The notes under the pieces: model-generated | Database searches by the model: none | Seen by the model: the letters and a program-made list of their open reading frames with translations, nothing else | What the model was told of the DNA's origin: nothing | Program-made: the position numbers and the translations under genes | In this document: positions 34,478 through 45,765 of the stretch, piece by piece | Position numbering within the stretch: position 1 is the first letter of the stretch | Layout of the letters: every line of letters begins with the position of its first letter | Assembly (NCBI RefSeq): GCF_031755915.1 | Contig: NC_083386.1 | Coordinates: 17,407,001-17,471,000, forward strand | DNA from: Ziziphus jujuba | Lineage: Eukaryota; Streptophyta; Magnoliopsida; Rosales; Rhamnaceae | Direction: 5' to 3' | Length of the DNA: 64,000 nt

Positions 34478-35305
34478 TTGGTGATAGTAGGGAAGAGTGG
34501 TGGTCAAAAAAGGATGAAATTGGTCATGAAAGTTGCTTCTGCCACCACTTGAGAAATGGCTCTGTTCTCAGCATGCCATTGACCTACTTTTAATCAAATT
34601 TCGCAAGCCGGTGTATTGTCAGGTGGGCTTTCGGTGGGGTGGTGTTTGAGATTCAAGGGTGGCCAGAAGTGGGTGGTTTGACAGGGAAAAATGGCTACCT
34701 TCTCTCCCTCTATCTTCTCTCTCTTTCTCTCTCTCTCTCTCTACCCTCTTTATCTCTCTCTCTCTCTCTTTCCTTTTTTAAAGGTCCAAGTGGCCCAATA
34801 AAGGCCATCCTTGATGCCTCCCATGAGTACATATGGCACATGTCAATTGATGTCATTAATTCCATATTTTACACGTGTTGTCCAAAAATACCAAGTAAAG
34901 TCAGTCTTGAAAAAATAATTACAGTTTTACGGATCCGTAACTTTTGAACCATAGGTCCAAATTAAGCATCCACTAATTTACAGACTTGTATCGATGAGCA
35001 CTATACAATAATACATAAGTCAAAGGCATAATTCATACAAATAAAAAGACAACTTGGCCCTCACTCAATTAATGTGGACCTTACCTTATTTTGACCATAA
35101 CTTTCTAATCTTAATTCCGATTTTGACATGCTAATAGCCTATGAAGTAGTGATGACACATTCTTTGCAATGGTGCCTTGGTCAAAGTGAAATTCTATTTG
35201 TGTGAAAAAGTCAATTGTGGGACACGCTTAGTGAACCCCGGTCAAGATTGATCAAAATGCAAAAAAAAAATTCTGGTACACTGTGGTACGAGGTTTTACA
35301 TAAGA

Positions 35306-35480
35306 TCTTTACCAAGGAAATTCTAAGGTAAGGTGATGGCCATTAAAGGGAGCAAAGACATTGACATTATAAAAGTTGATGAACTTGCTGTATTTATTTG
35401 CAAATGAATTTGCCACCATACAAGAAAGGAAAAGGATTGCCTTAAAAAAGAGGGAATAGAAAAGAGAAAGATAGAACTTG
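35306..35480 (+). pseudogene. Ty1/Copia gag relic, segment 3
   Basis: This segment resumes the frame cut by element G. It reads SLPRKF, a stop, then GKVMAIKGSKDIDIIKVDEL (the usual K-TAI-E-KDL-T----ELVG word), and after a frame shift FANEFATIQERKRIALK. It loses similarity after about 35480. It establishes that the target of element G was a Copia element in plus orientation. Confidence 0.7.
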
Positions 35481-37100
35481 CTTAGAGGATATGTGCTATG
35501 GATATATTTCTCAACTTGTAAGTATATGAATCAAGCAATATTGTATTAAAGTAAAATGAGGATATCAAACCTATAGGGAGTAAGGATAATTCTTTATTTA
35601 ATTATTAGAATAACTAAAATAAAGAGCACTCTTGTCGTAGTAGCAAATAAAATTAAAAAACAATTAAAATTACAGCATTTAAAAACTAAGAAAACGATTT
35701 AATTGATTCAGAAGAAAAACAATGTTTATGAAGTATAGGGATTTGGATTTACCACTACCTATTTATATTCATTCTAATGCATGCAAATCTAAAAAGTAAT
35801 CAAAAAATAATTTCTTAAACAATTGATTTAATTCACATAAGGCAACCTAATTATTCCTAATTTAGGCTAGTTATGTCCTAGAACATGCAAATCCAATAAT
35901 AGTGAGATTAAGCTCTTTCATGGCATCAAAGGCATGGCATCATAATATTCCTATTCATTATGTAATCTATTGCAAAAATATTATTTTCCATATTCCTATA
36001 AAAAAAAATTGCTAAATCAATTACCTTTTCATGAAAGCATTAAAAAACAACAATGGATTATTAACCAAATACCAAAACAAAAAGGTTTACTTCATTAAAA
36101 TAAGAAATCACACTTAAGACTAAATTGTAGCGTTGGTTATGAAATTTAGTTCATAAATAATCTAGAAAACCTATCCACAATCATAAACATCAATGGATTC
36201 ACACAAAATAAAATAAAAAAATTGTAGAAGAATTTGAAAGCAAACATAAAAATCCCAATGGCCTTAACTTGATTACTTGACAATTTTGATGATTTTGTGT
36301 CCTTTAAAATTGCTTTTTCTTGATATTCCAAAGTTTGATTTAAATTGCTTCAATGGAGAAATGGATGATCAAAAAGCTTCAATGATGCATAGAGAGAAAT
36401 TGGTGTGAATGATGGGTGGTCAAGGAAATATATATGCCAATTTTTCTAATCCTTTATTATAAACTTAGGACTTTCCTTTCGTTTACCTATTTTATAAAAT
36501 ACAAAATAACATCTAAAAAGTTCCACTGCCCTTTAAAAATGGAAAATAAGATGACTTGTTCATCATGTAACTTGGCATTGGGCATAAACTCCTGTTAAAT
36601 GACATCTTTTAGCTATTCTCTTGATTCATTTATTAAGAAAAAATAGCAAACAACCTTTGAATGACTGGTAAAATTTTCAAGAGCTTGATCAATATGTGAG
36701 GAATCAAAGGTCATAACCCTCTACTTGCTGTAGCCCTATGGTTCTTGTCACCCCTTATTTTTGTTCCAAGGTCTTAAAACTTTTCATGGTGTTTTTTAGT
36801 TTCAAAGGGAATGTTTTCTAACCTTTGCTCTTTTATTTAACTTGCATGTTTCCTTTATATATTGAAAAATTTATAAATCTAGTTTATTTTGTGAGTTTTT
36901 AATTTGTTTTTGTTTGAAATTAAATTTATTTGACGTGATTGTTCATTCATGTTTCAAGGCTATAAAACTAGTTAGCTTGCCTTGTAAGAAACTTGAGGAA
37001 GACCACAATGAAATTAAAGATTGATTTTTGCAAATGAAATAGGACACATTAGAGTACCAAATCCAATTTGGACCCATGCTTGCCATACCTAGGGGATGGT
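35481..37100. other. Noncoding repeat-like DNA
   Basis: AT-rich, no credible gene. The stretch near 35515-35590 (GAGGATATCAAACCTATAGG) resembles a motif common in plant LTR/leader sequences (GAGGATATCGAACCC), which suggests another decayed Gypsy element. Short open frames at 36146-36331 and 36416-36598 have no recognisable motif. Confidence 0.4.
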
Positions 37101-37290
37101 TTTCATCTTTACTCAATTTTGATGATTAAGTATGGCTTTTCACAGTGTTTTCATGGATTTTCAAAACTCAAGCTTGCTAGTCTTCAATGTGGGGGAGTAT
37201 TCTTACCTTTTATCTTTTAAATTCCTTAAATTTTTATATTTTAACATTGAGGACAATGATCATCTCAAGTTGGGGGGTGGATTTCAATAT
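37101..37290 (+). other. Athila-type polypurine tract region
   Basis: ACATTGAGGACAATGATCAT at 37242-37261 followed by CTCAAGTTGGGGGGTGG at about 37264-37280 is the signature just upstream of the 3' LTR in Athila-group Ty3/Gypsy elements. No pol or env-like frame is left upstream. Confidence 0.6.
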
Positions 37291-39592
37291 TTTGAAATGA
37301 TTTCTTTGAGCATGAATAAGCATGTTAAGATTAGTTTTTGTTTTGCATTATTGTTGGGTTGATTTTTGTATGTTGGTAAATTTTTATGAGACAAAAACAA
37401 CTAATTTGTAAAATGTTTATCTTAGTCATTAAATCCTAGATAGGTGATTGATGATCATCATAACTTAAATTCCTAGCCAATTAATCCGAAAACTTGATTG
37501 CTTTGATTTTCGTAAGTGTATGGATTGCTCAGATAATAAGGATAGTGAGTAAAGTATTGTTTCCACGGAGATTGTATAGACTTGCATAATGAGGCCAAGT
37601 ACTATAATAATAATGACCCAACTTTATTTAAGAAATCAAATGTATATGGAAATTAAGGTAAATAATAAATATTAACTTAATATAATAGAGAAAATTGGAA
37701 AGACTATAAGGAAATTTATAAATTAAAAGTCTAGGACCTTAATTTCACTTAGATCTATCATATGATACCTAATTTGGTAATTAATGACCAATTCTAAACC
37801 AACTATCAACAAATGGGTTTCTAAATTCACTTATTTCCTTTTTTGATGGTAAGTAAGAGATATAGACAATTTTCTCAAATTGAAAGTTCTTTCTAACTGT
37901 ACCATGCAACTATGTCCATTTTGATTACTCAAGCTAAATTAGTTTCACGAACTCAATTAATGCTATATCAAGGTTGCCTAAGACCTAACTAGGTTTTGTC
38001 AAGCTCACAATAGCTCGTAGATTGTATTACCTCATCTCAATCTATCAAATTAAGCTTACCAAAAAACTAATTCTTCAATTTAAAAATTTCCAACCAAATT
38101 CTCAGTTTGATTAGGTATGTTCATTAATTAATAATAATAAAAAAAAACAATACAAATAATTGGATATAAATTATATCATTACTAAACACAAATATATCAT
38201 CACAATCCAAATATAAGCTGCACCAAGGCTCAGATGAAAAATCTAGCACATATTCAAAGATTTAGACAAAGGCCTAATTATAATAATGACGAACTAATTC
38301 ATACAAAATCCAAGAAGTCTCTACACAAATTAATAGAGGGTAGAAAGATTAGAGAAAACTAAAAGATGATGGCTCCTCCAAGCTACTCAATGGCTTTTCT
38401 CTTTGGATGTGTTCTTCCTCTCCACAAAGCTTTGTCTAAACTGTAACTTCTATAAGTGCTCTCTTCAATTTCTAGCCTCTTTATTGTCTCCTTTTTATTG
38501 GTTTTTTAGTCTTGCCTCTTTAGGAAATATATGTAGTCATTTCTCAAGAGCTTCCTCTAATCCAGATCCTAGATAGCTTAATCCCCAACCTTTAATCTTC
38601 ATAACAAGACTATATCCAAAATAGGTAGTTTCAAGTCACATGCATCATTAAAGACCAAGCCTTGGTCTTCAAGTAAGATAAATAGTGTCCATAAAAGGTT
38701 TTTCATGTGTGAAACAAGATAATATTAGTGTGGGCATTACAAAGAGTGGGTAGGAATGCTATTTTTCTCGTATTTCCTTAACAAAGTCGGTATGTACAAA
38801 GATTGGAGTAAGTAGGCATGCCATGATTGCTGAATTTTTTCCTTTTGAAGACTCAATTGTGGCATTTTCTCCATCTTATAACAAGTGAGGCACACTAAAA
38901 GAGCTTTATCTTTATTCCTTTAGCTTAGCTCTCAAGAAATCAATCCAAAACTTCAAAACTTCAATGTTTAGCAAGTAGTCTTTAAAAACCATAATTAAAT
39001 CTTTTTCTACAAAAGGAGAACAAAACATATACAAAATAACCACAAACTTGAGGAATCAATCAAACAATTAAGCTAAAATAGGCTACATTAATTAGTAACA
39101 TTGCTTACTAACCACAACCCTAAGCTTAACTATTTTCTTGTCGTAAAGCAAAACACTACTTACTTAACGACAAAAGCAACTAAACTATTAAAGCAAACAT
39201 TTAAGCACTAGAACTTAAGATCCAAATTAAAAATACTTTATTAAAAACTTAAAGATGAGACGATTATTGCTTCCAAGTGTGTGTGTATGTGTGTGTGTGT
39301 GTGTGTCGTAAATAAATACACTCAATGTTATGCTCTTGAATGAACTCAGCACTAGGCAAGGCCTTAAAATTTTACGAATTTGAACTTCATATGCTCACAT
39401 CACCTAATGATTTCCATTAATGTAGGCTATATGCAATGTCTTGAATCAATATGTCTTTCTTGGCTTATAATGATAAGGTTAAAAGGTAGAGAGGCTCATA
39501 TAAAGAAAAGGATAGGAATATAAATACTAGAAGAATACTTGAAATTAAAAATCCATCATTAATCTTCTCAAACTCATTTTCCATTTATTTTA
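37291..39592 (+). repeat. Probable decayed Athila-type 3' LTR and flank
   Basis: About 2.3 kb without genes downstream of the polypurine tract. The block near 37510-37600 (TGGATTGCTCAGATAATAAG ... TTTCCACGGAGATTG) is of a type often found in such LTRs. A GT microsatellite lies at about 39277-39306. I could not fix the end of the LTR. Confidence 0.4.
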
Positions 39593-40719
39593 TTATACGA
39601 ACCTGAGTCGACTGGCTTCTAAACCCATATTATATTAGTCCGGATCACAATCAAGTTCAAGTTCTAATGGTCACTTTAACCCCTAATCAACTTGTGATTA
39701 TAACCTTGGTATATGATGAAGACACCACAACAGGTGATGGATTTCCTATGGATAAGTACACTAAAACACTTGATTTCTATTAAGTGTTTTAGGTGTTCAA
39801 AGAGAACAAAGAGAATTCTTTTTCATAAATAAATTTATGAATAATCTGCCATCTCATTGAAAAATAAGTCCTTAAATAGGTTAAGGTTTACAAAGCAAAA
39901 ACCCTAAATCACATTAGGAAAACCGGCCATAGGTTTAGGAAACATGATGTGGCTGAAATTCATCTCCTTTCCTAATTTAATTTGGATTAGTTAATTCCTT
40001 AATTTTGAAATAGAAATTAATTAATCTACAATTGAAATAATAAATTATCAACCTTCCTAAAATAAATTTTCGCACAAATAAATAAATAAAAATCAAAATA
40101 ATAGACTAATTTCCTAAAACAAAAGTCAAATTTTAGATTAGGAAACTAGTTGACTAGTTTTACAACTAAGCTATCTTTGTCTAATCATCAGCTAGTTTAG
40201 GCTTAAAATCAGCTCCAATATGCCATGTAGGATGCCAAATAGGATTAATAATGGTTCCCATATGTTGCCCTTGATTGGAATAAGAAAAACATGCTTGAAC
40301 AATAGGAAACATCAATCTCAGCGCCAAAATGGTGCATTTTCGGCCAAAGTGAAGCCTTATGCGCACATGCCTCATTTGAGTAGCTTAGCTTCAGTCTTGA
40401 TATGATTCCATGGCCTCATAGTGATCTAAATCTTATTCATAGATTAACAAACTAATCCCTTGCTGCCCAAAACCCATGATTGCTCCAAAACAGCGTGCCG
40501 GGTCCATATCCGCCTTCATAAACTTGGATGCATAAGATAGGCTTTGGATCTTTGAGTATTGTCATACCCTCTTGAGTTTGAATCACACCTTTTATGAATC
40601 TAACTATTTTGTCCTTGAATCTCTTAGCTTGTGCCCTCGTGATTGGATCTGTCTTCATTTGTACATGATCAGGACCCTAATAGGTAATCGGTTATATGAG
40701 TATGGACGAATTCTCACCA
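39593..40719 (-). repeat. Family-1 LTR, copy 6 (solo)
   Basis: 1127 bp. On plus it opens TTATACGAACC and closes GAATTCTCACCA. Flanks TTTTA and TTCTT do not match well. The tail frame on minus (40658-40452) reads MKTDPITRAQAKRFKDKIVR. A purine-rich strand beyond 40719 could be a residual polypurine tract, so a short piece of internal region may remain. Confidence 0.85.
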
Positions 40720-41622
40720 TTCTTTCTCACAACGATTTTTATTCTTCCTCTTAAGATCTCAAAAGCTAATGGTTTTAATTCTTTCATAGAAAAACACTTT
40801 ATAATTTCCTTATGGAATTCATATGTACTTTTCTTATAACAAATCCAAGAACTTATTGAAAAACATAAAAACTCTTTCTCTTTCTCTCTCTCTCTCTCTC
40901 TTTTTAGAATGTTACAGTCCTAAACTTATTTCTTTCAATTTCTTTTTCTTTTTTTCTCTCTCTCTCTCTCTTTCTCTCTCTTTTTTTTGTATTTTATTTT
41001 TGTTTCGAGGACGGTTGTGGACAATTCATTTTCTTTTTCCTTTTTCTACCCCGTTCCTATATAGGTAATTGTAATTTTTAGACGAGACTTTCTTTGTTGA
41101 AGCACCACATAAATAAACATCTCCCAACACTAAACCAGTTTCATACATTTCACCCAAGCCCAGGACCACAAAAGATGCAAAAAATATACCTCCTATAAAC
41201 CTAAACTTAATTCAAACTCCATCCTTCAAAATATTTCACAAGCATATATTCATAAGACTTTAATATAAAGCTTTTTCAGACATCAAGGTAGGATAAAATA
41301 AACATTTAAGAATCATATTGGCAAAGCAATTCAGGTTTACCAAGAAAAAGTCTCTAATTATCAACTAAGTGCAATTTAAATGGCTCAAACTTAAATAACG
41401 TGCCCTAACTAAAACAAGTTTTTTTGCAATTTACATGTAGACTTGGTATGTGCTCAAATTTTATGAAAGTAACAATATGAGAATGTATTTCCTATAGTTA
41501 AATCAACAAAATACCAATTCATTATCAAAAAAATCACAAATATCATCTCATGCTTTTATCATTGGCCAATCACAATATCTATAAAAACATAAAAAAAAAT
41601 AAAAACTAAACCAAAAAAAAAT

Positions 41623-41664
<42 letters not shown>

Positions 41665-42230
41665 GAACTTCTACTAAAAATAACTCATTTCAACAATTGA
41701 AAACTTCAAAAGCTTCTATGACACAAGAGGCAGCAAAAACATAACATAAAGATAATCAAAGTTTTAACAAATCATCAACCAAAAAACATATTTGCTCACT
41801 TTAAACTTAAATAGAACATTGTGTCCAAAGTTCAAAGAAATATAAAAGCATAAGGAGAGAGAAAGCCTACTTTGGGGTGAGATGTTCCTCAACTATTTGG
41901 TTATACAAAAGGTTGATTTTCCATCTTCTTCCTTCGCATTTGAACCATTGAGAATGGTTGGCAAGGTTGCTTAACTTTGCTTCTCATAGGGTCTTAAATG
42001 TCTTGACAAAATTAGTTTCCTTTTCTTTTTTCTCCAAATTGTCGCTTTGCATAATTCTATTCAACTTTCAAACTAATAAATTAAAAGCTTAGTGTACAAT
42101 CCCAATGTGGAAACATTTTAAATTCAACACACATTTAACTCAATTTAATAGCCAACTCATTCCATACTTCATAAATCGATAATCTCAAACTCCACTGAAT
42201 TCTTTAATATACAATTTTATAGAGCAACTT
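40720..42230. other. Noncoding stretch with microsatellites
   Basis: No gene. CT repeats at 40871-40902 and 40957-40982 and an (AT)n run at 41629-41660. The rest is AT-rich and unidentified. Confidence 0.5.
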
Positions 42231-42815
42231 TGACAGGACTTGCCCTAGAAATCCTTCTAGAAATCCCTTGGTGGTCTCGTATAGTGAAGTCCCATTGAGC
42301 AATCATTTGGGAAAGCTCAATAGAATCTCATCCAAACTATAGGTAACCAATGCATATAATATAAAATAATAACTCTATATATAAATATAGAGTCATAATA
42401 GCATGCAAGATCTCACCTACGATCGACATATACAACTTGTCATACTATAGATTACTACATATACATACTAAGGTCTCTATTGTATCCATACTTTAGATAA
42501 GAGTATTCTAAGAGTAATTATAAATATAGGTTATACAAATAATATCAATAAATCTAGGTTGAAAAGGATAAAAATAATGAAGAGAAAGGTGAATACTGCT
42601 ATTGCTATGTAAACATTGAACAGTCAAGTGATGTAAAAGGTAGTCTATCCACTGATTACTTGTAACCTAAGAACAAATAAAATGTGAAATACTTATATCT
42701 AAGTGAGTGGCATAGTACAAGAAGAAAATAATTTTTTATTTATGAAAACCTTTCTCTCAAGGCCTTTCATTTCTCTCTTTGAAAAGTTCCTCTTTTAAAT
42801 TCATTTCACCAAATC
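42231..42815 (-). repeat. Family-3-like LTR fragment
   Basis: Starts TTTGACAGGACTTGCCCTAG (compare TGTCAGGATC at 1352) and contains a GAGTGGCATAGTAC block (compare GAGTGGTATCCATGTAG near 1880). Diverged, and cut by element B at 42816. Confidence 0.5.
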
Positions 42816-43945
42816 TGATGAGAATCCGTTCATGCCTACACAACCGACAACCCGTTGGGGTGCTGACCCGATACGAATGAAAACCGGGCCAATTACTAGA
42901 GCTCAGGCCAAGAGATTTAAGGAAATCATGGCTGCTTTTATACAGGGAGTAATTAATTCTCATAAGGGCTTGTCAATACCCAAAGATACAAAGCATGTTT
43001 TAAGCATCCAAGTGGTGGAAGCTGTTATGGACCCAGGTAGCTGTTTTAGTGCAAATATAGACTTCGGGCAGCAACGAATGGCTCCAACACTTCTTTGATT
43101 AAATGGATATCACTAAGAGACTATGGAATTCAGAATCAAAAGCATCTAAAACCAGCTTGTACGGACAACATCTCAATTTGGCCGAAAATGTGTTGTTTAG
43201 CCGCTGTCTTTGACTTTTCTTCTTGTTCAAGCAAGCTTGACTTATTCCAATAAAGAGGCAATGTGTGGGAATCATTATTAATCATATTTGGCATCCTGAA
43301 TGGCATATAAAAGCTGATTTGGTATTCAAATAAGCTGAAAATTGATCAAAGATACTTTAGTAGTCAAACTAGTCAACTAGTTTCCTAATTTGATTTTGAC
43401 TTTTTGTTTTAGGAAATTAGTCTTATATTTGGTTTCTATTTTTTTTTTTGCTGGAAAAATCAAATTAGGAAAGTTATTATTTTTAATTTTCATTGTAAAT
43501 TAATTAATTCCTAATTCAAAATAAAGAAATTAATTAAACCAAATTAGTTTAGGAAAGTAGGTGGATTTTGGCCAACATGTTTCATTTTCTCTATGGTGGC
43601 CAGTTTTTAACCTAAATTTTTAGGGTTTATTGTTTTGTGACAATAGCCTATTTAAGGGCTTATTTTTGGGGACGAACACACCTTCAATATTATTCAGAAA
43701 ATTAATTGTGAGATTGAATTCTCCTAGTTCTCTTTGAATACCCAAAACACCATTAGAGAGTGAGTGTTTTAGATTTGACTTATCAATAGGGCTTCCACAA
43801 CCTATTATGGCCTCTTCATTATACCAAGGTTTCTAATCATAGGTTGGTTAGAGGTTAAGGTTTTTTTCCATAAGAACTTGAATTTAATTGGGATCCAGGC
43901 TAATATAATACGGGTTTAGGCGCGAGTCGACCTAGATCTGTATCA
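42816..43945 (+). repeat. Element B 5' LTR (reference family-1 LTR)
   Basis: 1130 bp, TGATGAGAATCC to GATCTGTATCA, followed by two bases and the primer site. Its U3 keeps an open frame from before the LTR edge to 43098: DENPFMPTQPTTRWGADPIR, KTGPITRAQAKRFKE, VINSHKGLSIPKDTK. TATA dyad at 43646-43662. Confidence 0.95.
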
Positions 43946-43947
43946 TT

Positions 43948-43961
43948 TGGTATCAGAGCCA
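43948..43961 (+). promoter_or_regulatory. Element B primer binding site
   Basis: TGGTATCAGAGCCA, the best preserved primer site in the window, complementary to the 3' end of initiator tRNA-Met (known for plant Gypsy elements). Confidence 0.92.
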
Positions 43962-45077
43962 AGATTTTGTTCAGATTTAATCTATCTTATTTGTTTTCTT
44001 TATTTTTGTCTTAATATGCAATTTTAGCATTAGGTTAAGGTTTCTTCAATCATTATACACATTCTGCATCTTTAAAAAAAAAAAATTCTTTATAGCCAAA
44101 ATTAGGTTTCTTTGTTTTACCGTATTTTTGCTTTCTAGTTTGTTTGTTGTTTTTCATCTTTGTTCTTGGTAATTTAGTTTATTGTTGATTTTATTTTCTC
44201 TTTTGATCTTAAATATTTGCATCCATATATTAAAAAAAAAAGTGTGTTTGAATCAACAAATACAAAAATTCACAAATTTTGCAAACTTTGCATTGTGTGG
44301 TCTCGGCTTTGGTTGTTATTTGGTGTTGGAATTGCAATTTAATATTTAATTCTTACTGCAGTTGAGATTATATTTTGTGAGTTAAAGAAAAAAAGAATAA
44401 GAAAAGATGAATAAAAAAAAAAAAGGCCGATGTGGTTAAAGTTGGAGTTTGAATTTGTTTATTGGAAATTTATTGGAACTACTGAATTGTTGCTTATTTA
44501 TTTAATATTTGGAGTTTCTGAAAATTCATTCTTATTCATGTGTATTTGAATTTTGGGTGCTAACACTATTGGATTAAAATTAGTTAAAGGATTTGTTACA
44601 AAAACTTGAATTACAAAGAACAACAACCAACAACTATCTTATATTTTTGTTTGATTTGATTCTTGTTCGTGTTTGAATTTATTTCTTTATATTTTATCCT
44701 TGAATTATTAGTTCATTTATATTCTGGACAGATTTTATTTCATTCCAAAAATTTGCTTGTTGATTTACCTTGTTTTTGCTTAGGAAAGCCGAGATCTAGG
44801 TTTTATTAATTCACTTGGTATTGCTTGTTTTTTGTTACTGTTTTGTTGATGAGTTTAATTAAAACATATTTGTGATCTAATTTTTGTTTAGTGGGTGTTT
44901 TAATTAGAAATTTGAGATAATTCCTTCAGTGGAAAAAGGCAAGAGAGTGTGAGCTTAAAAGAGTGTAAAAGCCGAAACTAGTATGCAAACACGAGTGTCG
45001 AGACCTTATTTGAGTGAAACACATGAGGGAATGAATTTGGTGAGGATTTATTTTATTTTTGCAATATATTTACTAAC
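43962..45077 (+). other. Element B leader
   Basis: 1.1 kb noncoding leader. The block at about 44930-45050 (AAGAGAGTGTGAGC ... ACACGAGTGTCGAGACC ... GAGTGAAACACATGAGG) is conserved in A, C and, across families, F. Confidence 0.75.
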
Positions 45078-45765
45078 ATGGCAGATTCAAGGATAAGAAG
45101 AGGAGTAGGAGATTACTCATTGAGAATTAATGAAGAGAAGTTCGTAGGATTCAAAGGTGATTCCTAAGCTAAGGGGATGGGAGATGAGCATACGGACGTG
45201 ATGGCGGTCTTGGAGCAATTACAGCGGATGAATACTCAGTTTGATCACCTAGATCAAAGGATGCACATGTTAGATGCTTCACAAGGTGTACCAAATTTGA
45301 GGTAAGAATTCCATGGAGGTTGAGGATGACCTAGAGAGGAATTCGGGGAAGGTAATGTTGGAGATAATTTAGAGGAGGAATTTGATGAAATTTTTGCTTA
45401 CCAAGGAAGGTAAAACCGTGGGAGACCAGAAAGGGAAGAGGATCATTATCTTAGAAATGTTAAGGTCAACATATAACGTTTCATGGGAAAAAGTGATCCA
45501 GAGGTATACTTAGAGTGACAGGAGCGTATGGAGATGATCTTCAATTGTCACAACTATTGGGAGACTAAGAAGGTAAAAGTGGCAGCAATGGAATTTGGAC
45601 ATTATGCATTCCAATGGTGGACAAATGAATAAAATACCCAAAGGAGAGTAGGTGATGAATTGATTACTACTTGGCGACAAATGAAAGGAGCCATGAGGAA
45701 GTGATTTGTACCAACTCATTACCATAGGTTTCTACATCAAAGACTCCAATCTTTATCACAAGGTA
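45078..45765 (+). pseudogene. Element B gag, truncated
   Basis: Starts MADSRIRRG at 45078 and continues SLRINEEKFVGFKGDS, then stops. Further segments: MAVLEQLQRMNTQFDHL, MEMIFNCHNYWETKKVKVAA, EFGHYAFQWWTNE, RRVGDELITTWRQMKGAMRK, FVPTHYHRFLHQRLQSLSQG. It ends in the middle of capsid at the fusion with LTR sequence. At least six stops. Confidence 0.85.

Larger units (their letters stand above)
1352..35300 (-). mobile_element. Element G: chromovirus (Ty3/Gypsy) expanded by nested insertions
   Basis: A complete LTR retrotransposon footprint on the minus strand. On the plus strand its outer ends are TGTCAGG at 1352 and GTTTTACA at 35300, so in element sense the LTRs run TGTAA...TGACA, a common plant Gypsy start. 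Perfect 5-bp target duplications TAAGA lie at 1347-1351 and 35301-35305, and the Copia gag frame joins across them. The internal part (23568-27172) has gag, protease, RNase H, integrase and a chromodomain-like C-terminus but no reverse transcriptase. The LTRs are about 2.9 kb once the LINE, the family-1 LTRs and a second family-3 LTR are removed. Confidence 0.85.
27173..35300 (-). repeat. Element G 5' LTR, interrupted
   Basis: Three pieces, 27173-27313, 28435-30386 and 34478-35300, make up one LTR of about 2.9 kb. Plus-strand boundaries are TGTTAGGACATTCCC at 27173 and GAGGTTTTACA at 35300. The gaps are a family-1 LTR and a second copy of the same LTR family. No gene is seen; the region is AT-rich with a CT microsatellite at about 34700-34778. 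Confidence 0.8.

Noticed and set aside
36146..36331. MIVDRFSRL word resembling an integrase VVDRFSK motif
   Set aside because: The rest of the frame has no integrase words and the flanks are AT-rich noncoding; likely chance.
40823..41068. 81-codon Ser/Leu-rich frame
   Set aside because: Translation of CT microsatellites.
43946..43965. tRNA gene at TGGTATCAGAGCC
   Set aside because: It is a primer binding site beside an LTR end; no cloverleaf sequence surrounds it.
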